DNA from: Prevotella sp.
Lineage (GTDB): Bacteria; Bacteroidota; Bacteroidia; Bacteroidales; Bacteroidaceae
Length of the DNA stretch: 37,630 nt
Direction: 5' to 3'
Assembly: GCA_017619375.1 (NCBI GenBank)
Contig: JAFZSL010000044.1
Coordinates: 1-37,630 of the forward strand
Part shown: one piece after another, positions 1 to 7,189 of the stretch
Layout: every line of letters starts with the position of its first letter
How positions within the stretch are numbered: position 1 is the first letter of the stretch
Notes under the pieces: generated by a model
Told to the model about the DNA's origin: nothing
The model's input: only the letters and a program-made list of their open reading frames with translations
The model's database searches: none
Translations under genes and position numbers: made by a program

Positions 1-124
1 GATGACTCGCCGACCATTCTCCAATCAATGATGATGGATTGACAGCATCACTGTCATCATCACTGCTGCATCCTGCCAGCAATAGCAGGAGTACGCCAAT
101 ACTCAATAGTTTCCTAATCGACAT
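1..124 (-). CDS. Lipoprotein N-terminus, cut by window edge
   Basis: The reverse strand from an ATG at 124 is open to the window edge and gives about 41 residues. They start MSIRKLLSIGVLLLLLAGC, then SSDDDSDAVNPSSLIGEWSA. This is a lipoprotein signal peptide with an LAGC lipobox. The Ser/Asp run behind the Cys matches the surface-export signal known for Bacteroidetes lipoproteins. 'LIGEW' resembles the first strand of the lipocalin-like lipoproteins common in this phylum. The first 24 residues are identical to those of the gene starting at 1082, and the DNA identity continues upstream of the start, so the two are tandem paralogues. The rest of the gene lies outside the window. Function is unknown. 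Confidence 0.75.
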   Translation of the reverse strand, partial: MSIRKLLSIGVLLLLLAGCSSDDDSDAVNPSSLIGEWSASH

Positions 125-207
125 TTCAGTTTGTGTTGTAGTGGTTGACTTCTGCTATTATAATGCAGCAAATGCCCAATCCTTGTATGGATGACTGTTA
201 AAAAAGC
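53..207. repeat. Direct repeat copy 1 (lipoprotein leader plus upstream region)
   Basis: This 155-base stretch matches 1011-1165 at a constant offset of 958 with no indels and about 7 mismatches by eye. It covers the signal peptide codons and roughly 80 bases upstream of the start. It indicates a recent tandem duplication, or gene conversion, of the 5' end of a lipoprotein gene. Confidence 0.9.
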
Positions 208-243
208 GTAAGGACGACAGGATTGACAGAAAGCCCTGTCATG

Positions 244-594
244 TCATTTTGAAATGATGGATTTCTCTGCTTCATAGAAGTCTTTTCCTATACTGAAAAC
301 TTTGAGGTTCTTTCCATAGAATGTGATTTTCAAGGTATCTCCTTCTTTCGTTTTATTGACCAAGCGCATGTTCGTTGGTACACCTTTGATAGGTCCTCTT
401 ATCTTTTTTGAATCCCTCAGGTTGGCTATCACATCCACATCTTCAGGTACTTCTATATCTCTATTGAATTGTTTAAATGAATAGAATTCATAATCGTCTA
501 TACTTATATGATTTTTAAGGGTGTTATCACATCCAGTAAGACAGGTAAGCAATAGTAAGGCGACAATCAATAAATGTTTTTTCATGACTTTCAT
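244..594 (-). CDS. Small lipoprotein, translationally coupled
   Basis: A 116-residue protein starts MKVMKKHLLIVALLLLTCLTGC, so it has a lipoprotein signal peptide with an LTGC lipobox; a second Met at residue 4 could also start it. After the Cys there is DNTLKNH rather than a Ser/Asp run, so surface export is less certain than for its neighbour. The mature part is about 95 residues, charged, with no domain I recognise. Its ATG shares one base with the TAA of the upstream gene (TAATG at 596-592), which suggests translational coupling and a two-gene operon with 594-1082. Function is unknown. Confidence 0.7.
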   Translation of the reverse strand: MKVMKKHLLIVALLLLTCLTGCDNTLKNHISIDDYEFYSFKQFNRDIEVPEDVDVIANLRDSKKIRGPIKGVPTNMRLVNKTKEGDTLKITFYGKNLKVFSIGKDFYEAEKSIISK

Positions 595-1082
595 TAGATA
601 ATCTTTATTTGTGTGTAAGGCGTTTCAGACAATCTCTTATAAACTACATCAGAACCTTTTTCAAACGGGATACCAAAAAAGCCGCCCCAAGAACGAATCA
701 CCATCTTGTCTTTGGTAAGACTCGTGACTTTGTAATACAGTTCATCGGGATTGGGGGAGGAACCTTTCAATCCAAACCTGATTTCCAACGTTCCTTCGTC
801 ATCAAGGTAATAATATCCCCAATGTTCTTCTGAATACTCTTCTGTGCCAGTATAATCGTTAAGAAAGTACCCCCAGTACTTGATTTCTCCATCAGAGAGG
901 AACAACAAACCCGATGTGTTTTCGACACCACTGTAGGTACCGGTTGTACTTTCTCCATTTCGGGTTGTACTTTCCCAATAGCCTTGGATATTTTTATCAT
1001 TGATAGCGATGTCATCATCACTGCTGCATCCTGCCAGCAATAGCAGGAGTACGCCAATACTCAATAGTTTCCTTATCGACAT
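594..1082 (-). CDS. Lipocalin-like lipoprotein
   Basis: A 162-residue protein has signal peptide MSIRKLLSIGVLLLLLAGC and a following SSDDD, the Bacteroidetes lipoprotein export signature. The mature part begins 'NIQGYWES' and continues in beta-rich stretches with alternating hydrophobic and aromatic residues ('LLFLSDGEIKYWGYF', 'HWGYYYLDDEGTLEI'). That pattern is typical of the small lipocalin-like lipoproteins of this phylum; the fold is inferred from pattern only. The leader and upstream DNA are nearly identical to the partial gene at 1-124, but the mature parts diverge soon after SSDDD. Its stop overlaps the start of the lipoprotein gene at 244-594, so the two are probably co-transcribed. 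Ligand and function are unknown. Confidence 0.8.
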   Translation of the reverse strand: MSIRKLLSIGVLLLLLAGCSSDDDIAINDKNIQGYWESTTRNGESTTGTYSGVENTSGLLFLSDGEIKYWGYFLNDYTGTEEYSEEHWGYYYLDDEGTLEIRFGLKGSSPNPDELYYKVTSLTKDKMVIRSWGGFFGIPFEKGSDVVYKRLSETPYTQIKII

Positions 1083-1165
1083 TTCTGTTTGTGTTGTAGG
1101 GGTTGACTTCTGCTATTATAATGCGGCAAGTGCCCATTTCTTGTATGGATGACTGTTAAAAAAGC
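1011..1165. repeat. Direct repeat copy 2 (lipoprotein leader plus upstream region)
   Basis: Second copy of the 155-base duplication described at 53-207. It spans the first codons of the gene at 594-1082 and its likely promoter region. Confidence 0.9.
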
Positions 1166-1274
1166 AAAATCGATGATTCTAACGATTCTCGCGCTCCACT
1201 ATATGCCATATTGATAGTTCTATGGGGTAGGGCTGCAGCAGAATGACATGGCGTTGGCCTTACCCGAACTCTTG

Positions 1275-1742
1275 TCAATTGCCTGTAATCATTTGAATGT
1301 CCTTTAGGGTGATGGCTCCTTTGACATTGATGATGTTCAAGTTGGAGCCATCCTCTTGTAGCAACACAAATTCGTTCTTGCCACCTTTGAGACTGCGTTG
1401 GTAGATGGTCATCTTCTCGCCTTCATCGTTCATGCGCATGATTGCCTCGTAACCTTCAGACTTGTATGTTTTTTTAGCATCATCAAGTATGCGGGGGATG
1501 AGCGTGGCTTTCTCACAAGTTAAAATACGTAGTTGGTCCAATTTGCCTGCAATCTTGCTGATGTCGTGATTCCCTGCCTTTACATTGGGAATCATGCCGA
1601 GCATGGTTTTCGAGATAAAAATGGTGGTAACACCATTTGTGTCCTCATATTTGTCAAAAAGTGCGTCCTGGGCCATTGCACTTTGTGCAACGGTCATAAG
1701 CAACAATGACAAAAACACCATGTAAATATTTCGTTGTTTCAT
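1275..1742 (-). CDS. DUF4252 secreted protein, distal in ECF operon
   Basis: A 155-residue protein has a cleavable signal peptide (MKQRNIYMVFLSLLLMTVAQ, cut probably after SAMA). The body matches the DUF4252 family as I know it: an early 'VTTIFISKTML', 'ISKIAGKLDQLRIL', and a C-terminal 'NIINVKGAITLKDIQMI'. DUF4252 proteins are periplasmic or surface proteins of Bacteroidetes with no assigned reaction, often encoded beside ECF sigma factors. Here the gene is last in the operon, 49 bases after the anti-sigma-like gene. It is paralogous to the DUF4252 gene at the other end of the operon (2695-3150): compare 'LDQLRILTCEKATLIPRI' with 'VNHITILNIENNPQLCQDF'. The family assignment is fairly sure; the role is unknown. 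Confidence 0.82.
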   Translation of the reverse strand: MKQRNIYMVFLSLLLMTVAQSAMAQDALFDKYEDTNGVTTIFISKTMLGMIPNVKAGNHDISKIAGKLDQLRILTCEKATLIPRILDDAKKTYKSEGYEAIMRMNDEGEKMTIYQRSLKGGKNEFVLLQEDGSNLNIINVKGAITLKDIQMITGN

Positions 1743-1791
1743 GTCTTTTATGATTTGATATTACAATTGCCAAAACTCAAGAAGTTACAAA

Positions 1792-2166
1792 CTAATTATT
1801 GATAGCTTTGTTGATAGCACCGGAGAAAAGAAGGAGTGCGCGTTCCGTTTCTGCCGCTGCGTCCTCTGGATTGTCGAAGGTGTCCTTCTCTGTCACAGAG
1901 GTCAGTTGGCTATCCTTGTGTTGATTGTTTGTATACCATACCGTTACGGAAACCAATAGCAGCAGACATGCTGCAGCTGTCATCGCTTGTCGCAGCCATG
2001 CTCTTCTCCGCTTTTGTATTGACTTCTGTTCATGGCTTGCCCATTCGTCGATTTGCGATGAAAGTCTTTCTTCCATTGCGCTGAGATGTTGTTCGGCCAT
2101 TCTCAGTTCGTCATCGGTGGCTTCGTCCGCTTTTATGCGTCTCAGTATTTCATCTATCTGCTTCAT
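1792..2166 (-). CDS. Anti-sigma-like single-pass membrane protein
   Basis: A 124-residue protein has a cytoplasmic N-terminal part of about 60 residues (MKQIDEILRRIKADEATDDE...), one membrane segment near residues 62-78 (AMTAAACLLLLVSVTVWY) and a short C-terminal part ending in a helix 'AAETERALLLFSGAINKAI'. This layout and its place directly after an ECF sigma gene are those of small Bacteroidetes anti-sigma or sigma-associated proteins. Its ATG overlaps the sigma stop by four bases (ATGA at 2166-2163), which implies coupled translation in near-equal amounts. Sigma binding by the N-terminal part is inferred. No zinc-binding HxxxCxxC motif is visible, so it is not a classical ZAS anti-sigma factor. 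Confidence 0.7.
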   Translation of the reverse strand: MKQIDEILRRIKADEATDDELRMAEQHLSAMEERLSSQIDEWASHEQKSIQKRRRAWLRQAMTAAACLLLLVSVTVWYTNNQHKDSQLTSVTEKDTFDNPEDAAAETERALLLFSGAINKAINN

Positions 2167-2669
2167 CTATTTCCCTTGATTAGTTTATCACGTATTGTCT
2201 TTCGTGCACGGCTCAGGATGACCCTGATATTGGTAGGTTGCAGCCCTGTGTGCTGTTGTATCTCTTCGTTCGACATTTCTTCCATGTCGTGCAGAGTGAT
2301 GATCTTGCGCTGTTGTTCAGGCAATTGTTCGATAAGGCATTTCACCTGAAGAGATTCCTCTTTCCTCTCTAATATTTCTTCTATGTCGCTCTCATTCTCT
2401 GCGGCTATGGTCAGTTCTTCGGATGATTCGGTGGTGATGGGGATTTGTTTACGCCGAATTTGGTTGAGGTAAAGGTTTTTGATGAGGATGGTGCAATATG
2501 CCTCTGTGTTTTTGATGTCACCCAACAAATCTCTTTTCTGCCATAGCTTCAAGAACGCTTCCTGCACCAAATCCTCGGCTTCCTGGGCATTGCCAGTGAA
2601 TTGCCACGCCGTCCAGTACATACGGCGTGACAATGGCAGGAATATCTGTTTAAACTCAGAGGCAGACAT
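2163..2669 (-). CDS. ECF RNA polymerase sigma factor
   Basis: A sigma-70 family ECF factor of 168 residues if started at the ATG at 2669 (MSASEFKQIFLPLSRR). Region 2 is seen around residues 5-75: 'GNAQEAEDLVQEAFLKLW' is the region 2.2 core and 'NTEAYCTILIKNLYLNQIRR' is region 2.4. Region 4 follows an acidic linker: 'LIEQLPEQQRKIITLHDMEEMSNEEIQQHTGL', with helix-turn-helix residues 'NIRVILSRARKTIRDKL'. A longer reading from a TTG at 2714 would overlap the upstream DUF4252 gene; the ATG is preferred because it clears that gene and matches the usual ECF length. It directs RNA polymerase to a small regulon, probably including its own operon. Gene order (DUF4252, sigma, anti-sigma-like, DUF4252) suggests envelope-linked control. 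Confidence 0.92.
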   Translation of the reverse strand: MSASEFKQIFLPLSRRMYWTAWQFTGNAQEAEDLVQEAFLKLWQKRDLLGDIKNTEAYCTILIKNLYLNQIRRKQIPITTESSEELTIAAENESDIEEILERKEESLQVKCLIEQLPEQQRKIITLHDMEEMSNEEIQQHTGLQPTNIRVILSRARKTIRDKLIKGNR

Positions 2670-2694
2670 CTTTTTGTAGTTGGGAAATGTTGTG

Positions 2695-3150
2695 TCAGTT
2701 GTTGAGTTTCTCAATGTCAGATGGCCTGAGTTTCCCTTTTATCTGTATGAGCGAACATTCGCTTGGCTCAATGTTGAGAACGACCATTTCGGTGATGTTA
2801 TCATTTTTCGTCTTCACCAGAATCCGTGTCTTTTCATTATCCTCGTTGCTGTTCACCATTGTTTCATAACCATTCCTGCTCAACGACATGGCTTTTTGTG
2901 CGAAATCCTGACAAAGCTGTGGGTTGTTTTCAATGTTGAGAATGGTTATATGATTGACTCTCTTGATGATGTCGCTTCCTTTGTCTTTTTTAACAAACGT
3001 CGAGGCCATCGACATCATGGCTTGGGGAATTTCAATATACTCTACATTTGTTTTGTTTTTATACTCTTTAAAGAGGTCGTCCACACTCTGGGCGGCCATG
3101 TTTGCAGCCCAAATGGTCGTCAGCATGATTGTAAATATAGTCTTCTTCAT
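2695..3150 (-). CDS. DUF4252 secreted protein, first gene of ECF operon
   Basis: A 151-residue protein from the ATG at 3150 (MKKTIFTIMLTTIWAANMAAQ); a TTG at 3174 would add eight residues ahead of the signal peptide and is unlikely. The signal peptide is followed by a DUF4252-type body: 'VEYIEIPQAMMSMASTF', 'IIKRVNHITILNIENN', 'MVNSNEDNEKTRILVKTK' and a final 'LIQIKGKLRPSDIEKL'. It resembles the DUF4252 protein at 1275-1742, so the operon has a copy at each end. Its stop lies 25 bases before the sigma ATG. Having a secreted family member ahead of the sigma gene is compatible with it being a sensed or regulated product; that is inference. Confidence 0.82.
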   Translation of the reverse strand: MKKTIFTIMLTTIWAANMAAQSVDDLFKEYKNKTNVEYIEIPQAMMSMASTFVKKDKGSDIIKRVNHITILNIENNPQLCQDFAQKAMSLSRNGYETMVNSNEDNEKTRILVKTKNDNITEMVVLNIEPSECSLIQIKGKLRPSDIEKLNN

Positions 3151-3284
3151 TTTTTTATGATTTTTGTGTAACAATGTTTTTTGAAGCGCTTACAACCATA
3201 TAGACACATGAAATGGGATTTCGTTACATGCAAATCACAAAAAAATCCATACCACCTCATAATTGTTAAAAAATACAAACGGGG

Positions 3285-3315
3285 TTGTTTCTTGAGCCTT
3301 TTTTTCCTATCTTTG
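3285..3315 (+). promoter_or_regulatory. Bacteroidetes-type promoter for the glucosaminidase gene
   Basis: TTG at 3285-3287, a 20-base spacer and TATCTTTG at 3308-3315 fit the known Bacteroidetes -33/-7 pattern (TTTG, 19-21 bases, TAnnTTTG). The gene's ATG is 94 bases further on. Matched by eye; the start site is not known. Confidence 0.65.
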
Positions 3316-3408
3316 CAGCAACATCCTAATAAAGGCACTTATTTTACTACTTTTCTAACACATGCCTGCCGCCACACGTTTGCGGAAGGCGAATGATTGA
3401 TAGGGATT

Positions 3409-4338
3409 ATGAAAAAATTATACTTCACAATCTTGTGTCTGCTGGCTTGCGCTCACTTGTCGTTTGCACAAGTGAGATGGAATGCAGATTATCAAGCTTA
3501 TATCGACCAATACAAGGATATCGCCATTGAGGAGATGATGGCCTACCATATCCCGGCAAGCATCACCTTGGCTCAGGGATTGCTCGAAAGCGGGGCTGGG
3601 AAGAGTTATCTCTCGCGATACGGCAACAACCATTTTGGAATCAAGTCCAATGGGTGGACGGGAAGGACCATCCGGCACGACGACGACCAAAAACAAGAGA
3701 AATTCAGGGCTTACGACTCTGTAAGGGAAAGTTATGAGGACCATAGCAAGTTCCTTGCCTACAGGGAGCGTTACAGTAGGTTGTTCCAATTGAGCATGAC
3801 CGACTACGTGGGGTGGGCCCAGGGCTTGAAGGACTGTGGTTACGCCACCAATCCCAAATACGCCCAAAGACTCATCAGCATCATCGAGACTTATCAACTC
3901 TACAAATACGACACAATGTCGCCCGCCAAGGTGGAGGACGTGGTCGGGGTGGCGGAAAACAATGCCAACACCACCAAGAGGACTTCCTATCAGGTGCACA
4001 AGATCAATGCCTACAACCAAAACTACTATGTCTACGCCCGAAAGGGGGATACCTTCGAGAGCATAGGGAAGGAGATGGGGCTGTCGGCATCCACCCTTGC
4101 CAAATACAACGAGCGTGAGAAAGATGAGCAACTTCGTGAAGGGGATGTCGTCTATCTCCGCAAGAAGCAGAAAAAGGCAGACAAGAAGTTTAAGAACCAA
4201 TTGCACGTGGTGAAGGCTGGAGAGAGCATGTACCTTATCTCTCAACTGTATGGCATGCGCCTTGCCAGCCTCTACAAAATCAACCATCTCGACGCCGGCT
4301 ACCAAATCAAAGTGGGTGACAGGCTCAAGGTTTATTAA
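3409..4338 (+). CDS. Secreted glucosaminidase with two LysM domains
   Basis: A 309-residue protein from the ATG at 3409 (MKKLYFTILCLLACAHLSFAQ, a clear signal peptide). An upstream TTG at 3397 is in frame but unlikely. Residues about 27-165 form a GH73-type glucosaminidase (lysozyme-like) domain: 'IPASITLAQGLLESGAGKS' holds the expected catalytic Glu, followed by 'GNNHFGIKS', 'FRAYDSVRESYEDHSKFL' and 'YATNPKYAQRLISIIE'. Two LysM modules fill the C-terminus: 'VYARKGDTFESIGKEMG' to 'LREGDVVYL', and 'HVVKAGESMYLISQLYGM' to 'IKVGDRLKVY'. It should cleave between N-acetylglucosamine and N-acetylmuramic acid in peptidoglycan while LysM anchors it to glycan, acting in the periplasm in cell separation or wall turnover. 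Length and layout are normal for Bacteroidetes. Confidence 0.92.
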   Translation: MKKLYFTILCLLACAHLSFAQVRWNADYQAYIDQYKDIAIEEMMAYHIPASITLAQGLLESGAGKSYLSRYGNNHFGIKSNGWTGRTIRHDDDQKQEKFRAYDSVRESYEDHSKFLAYRERYSRLFQLSMTDYVGWAQGLKDCGYATNPKYAQRLISIIETYQLYKYDTMSPAKVEDVVGVAENNANTTKRTSYQVHKINAYNQNYYVYARKGDTFESIGKEMGLSASTLAKYNEREKDEQLREGDVVYLRKKQKKADKKFKNQLHVVKAGESMYLISQLYGMRLASLYKINHLDAGYQIKVGDRLKVY

Positions 4339-4370
4339 GAACACATGGCTGGATGGCAGGTGTGATGGCG

Positions 4371-4934
4371 ATGACTGAAAAAGAGAAAATGATTGCTGGG
4401 GAGTGTTATTCCGCCGTTGACCCGCAGTTGCTGGCTGAATTGGTGGTGACTCAGGAAATCCTTGTGGAATACAACGCGTTGCCGCCTGCCGACAGGCAAC
4501 GCAAGCGCGAGATCATCAAATCTTTGTTTGGCCGCGTCGCTGACGATGAGGTGGTGATCAATCCTCCCTTCCACTGCGACTATGGAAAGCAGATCAGCGT
4601 GGGCAAACATTTCTTTGCCAATTTCAATTTCACCGTACTCGACGAGGCGCCGGTCACCATTGGAGACAATTGTTTCATCGGACCCAATGTGAGCATCTAT
4701 ACCGCCTGCCATAGCACAGACCCGGTTCGCAGGAACGAAAGGGTGGAGTGGGCAAGACCCGTCACCATTGGAGACAATGTGTGGATAGGGGGCAGCGTAA
4801 CCATCCTCCCGGGGGTGAGCATCGGCGACAATGTCACCATCGGAGCCGGTTCTGTGGTCGTCAAGGACATCCCCTCCAACTGCGTCGCTGCAGGTAACCC
4901 TTGCAAGGAAGTCAAAAAATTGAAGGGAAACTGA
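4371..4934 (+). CDS. Maa/LacA-type hexapeptide O-acetyltransferase
   Basis: About 187 residues from the ATG at 4371 (MTEKEKMIAGECYSAVDPQL), which matches the usual N-terminus of maltose/galactoside acetyltransferases; in-frame ATGs at 4353 and 4365 are possible. The N-terminal helical cap (residues about 1-55) is followed by left-handed beta-helix repeats: 'ISVGKHFFANFNFTVLDEAPVTIGDNCFIGPNVSIY', then 'VTIGDNVWIGGSVTILPGVSIGDNVTIGAGSVVVKDIP'. 'TACHSTDP' carries the conserved catalytic His of this family. It transfers an acetyl group from acetyl-CoA to a sugar hydroxyl in the cytoplasm; the acceptor cannot be read from sequence. It starts 33 bases after the glucosaminidase stop and may be read from that promoter. 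It converges on the S41 gene. Confidence 0.9.
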   Translation: MTEKEKMIAGECYSAVDPQLLAELVVTQEILVEYNALPPADRQRKREIIKSLFGRVADDEVVINPPFHCDYGKQISVGKHFFANFNFTVLDEAPVTIGDNCFIGPNVSIYTACHSTDPVRRNERVEWARPVTIGDNVWIGGSVTILPGVSIGDNVTIGAGSVVVKDIPSNCVAAGNPCKEVKKLKGN

Positions 4935-4958
4935 CTCCTTGTTCCTTTTTCTTATTCC

Positions 4959-6401
4959 TTATTTTTTCATCTTTTTTGCCACCCAGAGCACCCAAGGGTC
5001 AATATTGTCCGTCAGTTGCTTTGGGTAAGGCAATGGAATGATGACATCGGGTTTGTGACCTGGGTTCCTCTCCTTGCACGCCTTCTCGAATTCAGCATCC
5101 ACTGTCATGGGGTAGGTCAGGTGCATGTTGCTATGGGGCAAGTGGATGGTGTTGCAGTTGCCCGACAACTCACAACCCGCTGAACGCTCCCGACCATAGA
5201 CCTTGGCATGGCTCTTGGAGTGGTTGCGAACAAGCCGGACAGGCGTTTCACCCGCACTTGCACTGTAATTGTCGATGATGATGGCGCCTTTGCGCACCAA
5301 AGGGGTGTATGCACCAGTTCCTTTGAGAATGGTTTGCCAGTTGATGAGACTCCCCTCTTCGGCCGTAGCCGTTTCTGCCAGGACGCGGTCCAAGAATATC
5401 CCAGGGAAAGTCTCGCAGTATATTTTCAATGTTTTGTTGTTGGCAGTGCTGTTCATATAGTATGATTTTTCATCATTCATCGCACTGCAATCGCACATCA
5501 TCTTGGCAAACAGTTCGCTGAAGGCATCGCTGCCGCCACTGTTTCCCCGGAGGTCAAGAATCAAGTATTTGCAGCCAGACTGCTTGAATTCTTCCTCTTT
5601 TTTCAGCATCCATTCCCATGTTGGTACATCACCTACGCAGGAGGGCAGACGCAGGAGGTAAGTGTCGTTGTCCACCTTGCATCCTACCGGTTCGGGATTA
5701 TATTGCGGAATGAGTTTGGTGTAGTCGATAAAGGCTTCTGACTTCAGTTTATGGAAAAACTGTGAGGAGCAATTCGTATGACGGTCGAAATTCTCATAAA
5801 ACCAGAACACATAACGCCCCACGGCTTCATCGGCATTGATTTCGCCTCTCATCAAGCGTGACAGGAGAGAGTCTTTCATGCTCGTGTATTCTTTTCTAAA
5901 ACCATTCTGCATCAAGACGGGGAATATGGCGTTGTTGCGTTCGTTGGCACCTACTGCAAAATCGTATGTCTCGTATGCAAGGCGGATGGAGTCAGGAAGG
6001 TCTCCGTATTTCTTGATGAAATCGGCAGTGAGGAAGCGGGAGATGTCCTTTTTCATTTGGGGTGTGTTTGTGCCAAAGACATTCTGGATGTTCTGTGGCA
6101 GGCCACAACGGTCCCAGACCGTTACGAACGGTTGTCCAGCGTCATTAATGCCCGTTACGGAGATGGTTTCATTGTCAAACCAGTTGGCGATGAATGTCTG
6201 TCCGGCAAAATCGAAGGCGTTTTCACTCAAATAGGTGCAAGGTGTATATTGGCACTGCATGTCTTTGCTTGGAAAATCTGCGTTGGCAATGATGGTCACC
6301 GCTTCCTGGCTGCCAAGAATCTGATAGGTTTCCGGTCCGTTACTTACAATCCAAATTGGGAGGTGGCGGTGTTCGTTTGTTGTATGCCGCGTAATTTCCA
6401 T
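4959..6401 (-). CDS. S41-type peptidase, 3' part of a probably frameshifted gene
   Basis: A 480-residue ORF whose C-terminal half is a tail-specific-protease (S41) domain: 'YLILDLRGNSGG' near residues 279-290 and 'NYSASAGE' near 378-385, where the second Ser (S382) aligns with the family nucleophile. The ORF has no signal peptide. Its first 30 residues are an out-of-frame reading of the preceding gene up to about 'IWIVSNGPETYQILG', which looks like the continuation of the lipocalin-like strand begun there ('LQGAWKLRG'). With 6344-6922 it would make one secreted protein of about 650 residues: signal peptide, lipocalin-like repeats, S41 domain. A -1 shift within 6344-6401 joins the frames. I see no slippery heptamer, so a mutation or sequencing error is likelier than programmed shifting. 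Substrate is unknown. Confidence 0.8.
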   Translation of the reverse strand: MEITRHTTNEHRHLPIWIVSNGPETYQILGSQEAVTIIANADFPSKDMQCQYTPCTYLSENAFDFAGQTFIANWFDNETISVTGINDAGQPFVTVWDRCGLPQNIQNVFGTNTPQMKKDISRFLTADFIKKYGDLPDSIRLAYETYDFAVGANERNNAIFPVLMQNGFRKEYTSMKDSLLSRLMRGEINADEAVGRYVFWFYENFDRHTNCSSQFFHKLKSEAFIDYTKLIPQYNPEPVGCKVDNDTYLLRLPSCVGDVPTWEWMLKKEEEFKQSGCKYLILDLRGNSGGSDAFSELFAKMMCDCSAMNDEKSYYMNSTANNKTLKIYCETFPGIFLDRVLAETATAEEGSLINWQTILKGTGAYTPLVRKGAIIIDNYSASAGETPVRLVRNHSKSHAKVYGRERSAGCELSGNCNTIHLPHSNMHLTYPMTVDAEFEKACKERNPGHKPDVIIPLPYPKQLTDNIDPWVLWVAKKMKK

Positions 6402-6922
6402 GCTCCCTGCAGACGATGGCGTCCGTCCCCCAGGTTCATTTGCAGCAGGTTCAACGACCGCTGTATGACATCGGCGGAATCTCTCACCAACTCGTATTTC
6501 TCGTCAATGTTTGTTTGGTAGGGAAACAGGTGCTCGTTGAAAGCGCTTCGGTCGTTATACCAACGCAAGGTGAAAGTACTGTCAGAGGTGCCGAACGTCT
6601 GGATGCCCCTGTTTTCGGTTTTGGATAGTTCGCCTGTGAGGTGCAAAGGCTTTCCATCAGGATTGGAAACGGAGAAGCTAAATGGTTGGTTCTTAAAAAT
6701 GCTCGGAGTGTAAGTAAGCGTGAGCGTGAGATCGTCCAGGCAATATTTATACTGTTTGTAACCCGCCTCCAAATGCTTGCCGTCTTGATGGACGATTTCT
6801 GTTAGCCTGTAAAGGCCTTTTAGGTCGGAAGTCTGAGCATCCAAGGATGGGACGGCTGTCATTATTATGGTGATGACGAGAAGAAGTTTCTGCAAGTGCC
6901 TGATTGATGGGGAATGTTTCAT
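6344..6922 (-). CDS. Secreted lipocalin-like protein, 5' part of a probably frameshifted S41 gene
   Basis: A 192-residue ORF begins MKHSPSIRHLQKLLLVITII with a signal peptide ending near SLDAQ. Two similar beta starts occur: 'DLKGLYRLTEIVHQDGKHLE' at about residue 32 and 'LQGAWKLRGIQQTNT' at about residue 170, both resembling the opening strand of lipocalin-like domains. The second domain is cut short by a stop at 6344, 58 bases after an overlapping ORF opens in another frame that supplies the missing strand and an S41 peptidase. So this is most likely the front of one longer gene, not a separate protein. If truly separate, it would be a secreted lipocalin-like protein overlapping an S41 gene with no export signal, which is harder to explain. 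Confidence 0.7.
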   Translation of the reverse strand: MKHSPSIRHLQKLLLVITIIMTAVPSLDAQTSDLKGLYRLTEIVHQDGKHLEAGYKQYKYCLDDLTLTLTYTPSIFKNQPFSFSVSNPDGKPLHLTGELSKTENRGIQTFGTSDSTFTLRWYNDRSAFNEHLFPYQTNIDEKYELVRDSADVIQRSLNLLQMNLGDGRHRLQGAWKLRGIQQTNTATSQFGL

Positions 6923-6951
6923 ACTCTATAGGTTTGTTCGCGTTTGCCACG

Positions 6952-6959
6952 CAAAGGTA
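6952..6959 (-). promoter_or_regulatory. Possible -7 element for the lipocalin/S41 gene
   Basis: The minus strand reads TACCTTTG here, 29 bases before the ATG at 6922. No clear TTG occurs at the expected -33 distance, so only the -7 half is supported. Confidence 0.4.
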
Positions 6960-7097
6960 ATCATAAGTTGGCGCATTAATAATGTATAAACGAGAAAAAA
7001 AAGCAACAATGCTATTTCAAATATACGGCTGCAAAGTTAATACTTTTTGTGGTATTATCAGCCAAATTCCTGGTAATAGAAATTTAATTTGATTGCT

Positions 7098-7128
7098 TGG
7101 CAGATTCAATCATTATTAGTACATTTGC
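7098..7128 (+). promoter_or_regulatory. Bacteroidetes-type promoter for the 7190 lipoprotein gene
   Basis: TTG at 7098-7100, a 20-base spacer and TACATTTG at 7121-7128 fit the phylum's -33/-7 consensus. The ATG follows 61 bases later. Confidence 0.65.
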
Positions 7129-7189
7129 GGTCTAATCTGTATCAAGTATGTGAAAATGGTGACACAAGTCTCAACTAAACAATAAGAAT

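Noticed and set aside
3418-4344. Long minus-strand ORF (308 residues) opposite the glucosaminidase
   Set aside because: It mirrors a well-supported gene; its composition (Val/His/Leu-rich, no domain) is that of an antisense reading.
4959-6922. Programmed -1 frameshifting as the link between the two ORFs
   Set aside because: No X-XXY-YYZ heptamer was found in the overlap in the zero frame; mutation or sequence error is simpler.
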